Assembly (NCBI GenBank): GCA_031772625.1
Contig: CM062812.1
Location: 735,665,714 to 735,729,713, forward strand
Direction of reading: 5' to 3'
Origin: Pinus tabuliformis
Taxonomy: Eukaryota > Streptophyta > Pinopsida > Pinales > Pinaceae
DNA: 64,000 nucleotides
Shown: one piece after another, positions 59,048-64,000 of the stretch
How positions within the stretch are numbered: the stretch's first letter is position 1
How the letters are laid out: each line of letters begins with the position of its first letter
The notes under the pieces: model-generated
Seen by the model: only the letters and a program-made list of their open reading frames with translations
Told to the model about the DNA's origin: nothing
Databases searched by the model: none
Program-made: the position numbers and the translations under genes

Positions 59048-59660
59048 TGATCCAAGTGGATTGGTGGCCACCCACCAATTCCACTTGGACCCCCACCATT
59101 GTTTCTTTTAGTTTTTTAGTTTCCTTAATTGTAGCACAGTTCACTATTTTTAGAAGTATTTTAGGTCCTAAACTTCCGGAGTCGTTTTGAGGCCCTAAAT
59201 GATGTTTTTTGGGCAATATACTACCAACAACTATTGCCAAGTCATTTTTTTTGTCGTAGTCCTCGGAGAGATCTTTCCAATGGGCTATCACGTGCGTCAA
59301 ACAGGGATAATATGACCAAGTCATGACCTCGGGAAGTTGGCTGCCCAACTAACCCCAACGTGGTCCATAAACTCTTGGTGTTACATCTCTTTGGGTTAGG
59401 GTTTTGGTCGTTTAGGGTTTTCTCTTATTATTCAATAATAAGAAGGCCCTTGAGCCTCATTATTATGTAGTTCTAAGGCATGTAGCCACTACATCTCTTC
59501 TCAGAGATAAACTACCATCGCTGGTCTAGTCTCATTTCCATATTTTTTGTAAGCATATTTCATTATTTGATATTAATCAAAGGAAGTGTTATTTCTGTTG
59601 CATCTATGTATTTATGGTTATATTTGTAATTTCTTAGGTTCACTGTTCAAATTCAGATCA
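59048..59660 (+). repeat. G4 3' LTR
   Basis: Partner of 53814-54427 (613 versus 614 bp), including GGTTAGGGTTTTGGT, GAGCCTCATT, GAGATAAACTACCATCG and TTTGTAAGCATATTTCATTA. Moderate divergence between the pair. Confidence 0.9.
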
Positions 59661-60419
59661 ACTAGTCACTTAACCCAAGTTGTTCCAGGGCTTCTGGAGA
59701 ATTTGTTCCAACCCACATCCATCGATAACTTGAGCACCAATCATAAAAACAAGTAGAAAAAACCAAAACACCATGGATATCTAGGAAATGGGAAGGCAAG
59801 GTTGAAAGCATTGTCATTCCAGGAAAATCTCCAAGCCAATGAGAAAAAAATAACTAGAGAATCATAAGAAAATACCATGCATCCAAGAATCAACAAGGAA
59901 ATAATACATGCATCTTGTTACCTGTAAAGTAATCCAACTATAGTTGTTGATCCAATTTTTCCCTTATGCTTCCTTTTTTGTTTTTCCTTCTTTCTCCAAT
60001 CTGGGTGAATACTAGACTACTCCAACCATGCTCCAAGGTTTCTATATGTGTTCAATAGTATGAGAGAATGAGAGAATGAAATGAGAGAGTGAAAATTGAA
60101 CTAAAAAAAACTATGAAATGATCCTCGAAAGATTTTTTATCATTGAGGCCTCTCTTTTCTTCATTTTCCATCTAATTTCCCTTGCATGCAAATTTGTGTC
60201 TCTTGACCATCATTTTCTCCTATTTTCCTTTATTTTCATAAATAAATTCCCATTATTAACTTTTTTCATTTTTCCATTTCCTTTAACAATTTCCACAACC
60301 ATTAATTAATCGCAAGTGATGTCCACTATAATTCTTTACTCAACATTTAGCTTGGAATATGTGTCTAATGACATTGGTGTTATTTTATTTACATATAAAA
60401 TCAAAGACGGGTTGTTACA

Positions 60420-63400
60420 TTAATGATGAGTGGTAAGTACACTATGGGTTATGATCGTACTCACATCCCTCAGGACTTCCAAAGGTGCTTTTAATACACT
60501 TAAACTATCATTGAATCCATGTATTATATCTAGATTTTAGGCACCTAATAGCTTCAAATCTAATCTCTCAAGGCACCCCATAGTGAAAACGATAAATTCT
60601 AATATCAGTATGGTGATGTAAAGGATCTATGGTGTATATCATATGAACTACCATTTCTGATTGCGACACATTGTTAGAAAAAATATTTGTTTAGTTGTCT
60701 ATTCAACATAGAACGGATTGCAGTAATAATATATTATACCATTTATTTCTCCCACACTGCATCTTCACTAAATTTGGTATTAATATCCTTTAGATGTGCA
60801 CTGCATTTTTCTTATCTCTCCACCTTGTGATATTTTCTATTTGGGATTACTTCTCAATTGCACATTCACTAAAGATCAAAGTGGCATATCATCAGTTAAG
60901 GATTTGTTGTGATTGTTTCCTTTGTGATGTCTTTTTAATTGTAATAAGCATAACGAAGGAAAAGTGACATAGCCCTGGTTGAGGATTCAGTTATATATTA
61001 ATATTATTATGACTATTCTTTGTAAATTTGGTACAATTTTATTTCATGTAGTAGTTTTATGATGGTCAAGATAACTATTATTTGTAAAATTAGCACAATT
61101 TTATCTATTGTAGTATGTTTCTCGTGTGAAGGGTAGCTGAGTTTATTGATTGCAAATTAATTAAACCATACTTATAGTTGCTACAAATAAATATTTTTAT
61201 TTTTTTCCGAGGAAAGCCTCATAAGATTCCCTTGTAGGATGACCTCTCATCCCAGGAATATCCAAATGGAGGGAAGCTCAATCAACAGCTACGATAAAGG
61301 TTAATTTTCTTACCGTGAGAGACTTGATCGAATTTGAACATGTAAACTATGGTCTTCCCATTGAAAACATGCCTTGTGCAGGTGGTTCAGCCATGGAAAC
61401 ATGCCTTGGGACAAGTGTCTCAACCATGGAAACATGGGGTATGTGGTTCAACCATGGAAACATGCTTTGAGAAAATGGTTCAACCATTGAAATATGCCTT
61501 GGGTAGATGGTTTTATAATTTGTGCTAACCCTTGGGACACCTTTACCATATGTTGACACCTTTACCATATGTTGAATATTTGGATTGCATATGCAAAGGA
61601 GTAGAATTTCCTCTGTGTAATTTTGATTTTACATAAAATTCAACATAGCCTTTAATATTCAATTGACCTAGATTCAAAACTAATATAGAAAAATTCATAT
61701 GAGTAGTAACACTAAGACAGTTGCACTATGAAAAGAAAGCCACATTATATGGTCCAAGTGGGGTGAGAATGATCCATTGCCTCTTTCCATGTCTATGTAA
61801 TGTTGTTACAGTGTATCCAACCATTGCATTGACTCTTCGTGCTCCCGTGTAATTCTATTAGTTTGAGTGTAGCCATTATATTAACGCTTTACATTGAATC
61901 TCGATGTTGCAATGTCTTTGTGTGTAACAATGGTATATTGAATCTAGCTGTTACATCAACATTTTTCAAGTCTATTTAATTATGCACTAGGGTCAGAGAA
62001 TATGGATACGAAACCTTGAGTTTCACAACATCGAGGTGCATATAAGACTTGCGCTTACATATGTTTGGTTATGTACATAATTTTAAAAGGAGTATTTCTG
62101 CGGCTAACCAACATAATTTAATAATTACAAAAATATTAATGAAACATATTTAGAAGGTTTGTCAGAGGATATTGAGTAAAGGATGGAAAGTCACAAACAT
62201 GGAAGATTCTAGGACAAAACTTGATGGGCACCGTGATGGTTATGGATTTATTTGGAATTGTATCACAAATTGACTTCGGTTGGGATTGTGCTTGGACTAT
62301 TCGTGTGTTTTTCTCCTTTGGGTTTTTGAACATTTTGACTTATTTTTTTATATATAAAAGTTATAAAATCCTATAAAGAGATTTGCAAATGTTTATAATA
62401 AAGAATTTCACAAAAATAATTCATGATGTTTGTTTTCTCAAACGTGGAAAATTATTATATCATAGTTTAAATTATTATTTTTTATTATTATATATGATTG
62501 TATACATTATGCATTATTATCTAAAATTTTATAATCTTTTTTTAGTTTTCAGAAAGATTTATCTAGACTTTAGATTGTTTTATCATTTAATGAAAATTTT
62601 GTCAAAATTTATAAAGATTTACAATACACTAAAAGGTCCTACAAAAAATATATATGCATATTATATTTTTGATAAAATAGCCTACATTTCGCTATGTACC
62701 ATGGGGATTTTCCCATTTATTACACATAAATTTTGGGGGATTTCTTAAAAAAAATTATGCTTTTTATGTATGTAGTAGGTAGTGAAACAAAAAATCTTCA
62801 AATTTATTTTCCCTATGAGTGGGCTCACTCAATAAGAAATAAAAGGCAAAAGTTTAAAATAAAATAGTAACAATCATATAAAAAATAAGAGTTAAATATA
62901 GTTTGTAGGGTTAGATTTTGTTTCAAGTAGAACATGGTGACTAGTTGAATTCCTTCAAAAAAATTTCTCCTAGCAGATGAAGATTGATTAATTTCTTTGG
63001 CTTTGAACATGAAATGTTGCTTCAACAATGAGTCATCTATGCTTGTCTTTTTGTGGAGAAAAGAAGAGATTTTTGCGATTAAATCAAACCTCTTTTAATG
63101 TTAAATTAATTTATTACTTCTTGTTAGATGTAGTAAATTATGTTGCAAAGGAAATACTTCCAAACTAGATAACGCTTAGATCACATAATATATCACATCT
63201 CCCTTCATTTATGCTTTTGTTCCATATGCTACTGCCTTATAGCATCTCATTTGCAACATCTGCTGCAATTGCTAGTAATATTTTGTCTACACATTAAGAT
63301 ATTTAGCTATACACTAATATATTAATATAAACATTAACTAATGTCAATCTTTTAGTTAACCGTACTCAACTTCCACGCAGACATGAATATAGTCATTACG

Positions 63401-64000
63401 CTTAATAAATTTAACTTTAATAACTTTAGATAACAAATTTAATATAAATTTATTATTACTTAATAGTTTATTTTTTTCAATATCTAAGTTTTAATATAAC
63501 TTTAATAAGTTTTCTCAACCATGCAACTATATTCATTAGGTTGAAACCAGTTCAACAATTTCCATCTGTGATGGTTAGTCAACCTCTATGAATATGGTCA
63601 TTATATTCATTTATAGTTAAAAAATGACAACAATAGTCAAGAATATTCAATAAGAGTTTGAGCAACAACATGTGGTTTAATGGAAGTTTGTATTATTTGT
63701 GAGCCATTTTTCCTTAGTTCTCTTTTGATGTTTAGTTGAACTTATTTTTATTGTGTGATTGGTTTCATCTAGTTTTTATTGATTTAAGGGTTTTGATCCA
63801 AGTTAAATACATTTTTTTATTATTAAAGAAGCCCTCTGTGTATCTTTATTTCTTGCTTATTTGACACAAATATGGCATTAGGGTTAATATATGAATTTAA
63901 TTATTGTCACGGCATTCAAATATATGGCTTCAGTGATTGTCAAGGCATTCGATGTGTTTATGTGATGCTAAGGAATTTGAGAAGTATTTAGTTATTACAG
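60420..64000. other. AT-rich right flank, no gene
   Basis: Long runs of A and T, short ORFs without domains (for example 62383-62748, which is Ile/Phe/Tyr-rich low complexity). Outside the minisatellite I see no element ends, RNA gene or coding signal. Confidence 0.6.
61358..61512 (+). repeat. Minisatellite, ~28-33 bp x 5
   Basis: Units of the type CCATGGAAACATGCCTTGGG followed by about 10 bases and GGTTCAA are repeated five times with small length changes. A short perfect tandem pair (ACACCTTTACCATATGTTG, 61537-61555 and 61556-61574) follows. Confidence 0.9.

Larger units (their letters stand above)
53814..59660 (+). mobile_element. G4: chromovirus-like Ty3/gypsy element, complete but decayed
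   Basis: This 5.85 kb element has LTRs at 53814-54427 and 59048-59660, a primer site, gag, protease, RT, RNase H, integrase and a polypurine tract. Flanks GCTAG (53809-53813) and ACTAG (59661-59665) form a 5-bp target duplication with one change. It lies in the 5' LTR of G5. The G3 element is its relative in the opposite orientation. Confidence 0.9.
49654..60419 (-). mobile_element. G5: Ty3/gypsy element with ~1.95 kb LTR, partial
   Basis: On minus it comprises a 5' LTR (52621-60419, split by G4), an initiator-Met primer site, a leader carrying an LTR-like insertion, gag (from 51289) and protease up to 49654, where G3 inserted. RT, integrase and the 3' LTR are not present on the other side of G3, so they were lost in the deletion at 25395. 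It belongs to a different family from G1/G2 and G3/G4. Confidence 0.75.
52621..60419 (-). repeat. G5 5' LTR, split by G4
   Basis: On plus it starts TATAACACCTCACCCCG and ends GACGGGTTGTTACA, giving TGTAACA...TGTTACA-type termini with one G-to-A change. Subtracting G4 and its duplication leaves about 1947 bp. A CTCCAGGAACTAGT-like phrase recurs within it (53690-53813 and 59685). The right outer flank begins TTAATGATGAG; no partner LTR is in the window. Confidence 0.75.

Noticed and set aside
61347..61568. Repetitive minus-strand open frame (HVSMVE/MSMAEP-like units)
   Set aside because: It is created by the minisatellite, whose unit lacks stops in that frame. No start context or homolog.
62383..62748. 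Open frame of 121 codons in the right flank
   Set aside because: Extremely AT-rich sequence yielding Ile/Tyr/Phe/Lys; such frames are expected by chance and show no motif.

Overview
This is a block of plant nuclear heterochromatin with no convincing host gene. About 54 of the 64 kb (roughly 6.5-60.4 kb) is LTR retrotransposons inserted into one another; the two ends are AT-rich and non-coding. The element types (an Athila/Tat-like Ty3/gypsy family with tRNA-Asp primer sites, chromovirus-like Ty3/gypsy with initiator-Met primer sites, SIRE-like and Tork-like Ty1/copia) indicate a seed plant. The very long LTRs (about 2 kb) and old, decayed, C-to-T-scarred copies would fit a large genome such as a conifer, but I cannot name the species. 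No element looks autonomous: every coding region carries in-frame stops or frameshifts.

Layout by strand. (1) 1-6495: AT-rich flank with a relic of a LINE endonuclease near 2.0 kb. (2) C2, a SIRE-like copia on +: its 5' LTR starts near 6496, is split by G1, and ends at 24447; its primer site and a gag fragment run to about 25394, where the element is cut off. (3) G1, a complete but decayed 14.8 kb gypsy element on + (9272-24034, target duplication GTTCT), with gag-pro-pol, an accessory ORF after integrase, and a small AT-rich insertion in its 3' LTR. (4) G3, a gypsy element on - (25395-49653) truncated in integrase, split by C1. (5) C1, a Tork-like copia on - (26777-46913), split by G2. (6) G2, a 15.1 kb gypsy element on - (30528-45609, target duplication GTGCC), same family as G1 and the youngest. 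(7) G5, a gypsy element on - (49654-60419), with gag, decayed protease, primer site and a nearly 2 kb 5' LTR; an LTR-like insertion lies in its leader and G4 lies in its LTR. (8) G4, a complete 5.8 kb gypsy element on + (53814-59660), same family as G3. (9) 60420-64000: AT-rich flank with a minisatellite.

The nesting G2 in C1 in G3 in G5 is four deep and gives a relative insertion order that agrees with LTR divergence judged by eye (G2 LTR pair most alike, C1 less, G1 least). The junction at about 25394/25395, where plus-strand copia gag meets minus-strand gypsy integrase, marks a large deletion that removed the far ends of C2, G3 and G5.

The best candidate for something under-described is the accessory ORF downstream of integrase, on the sense strand of both G1 and G2. 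It is roughly 950 codons long, with colinear conserved blocks, a coiled coil and a conserved C-terminal block. In G1 part of it has been tandemly duplicated (383 bp).
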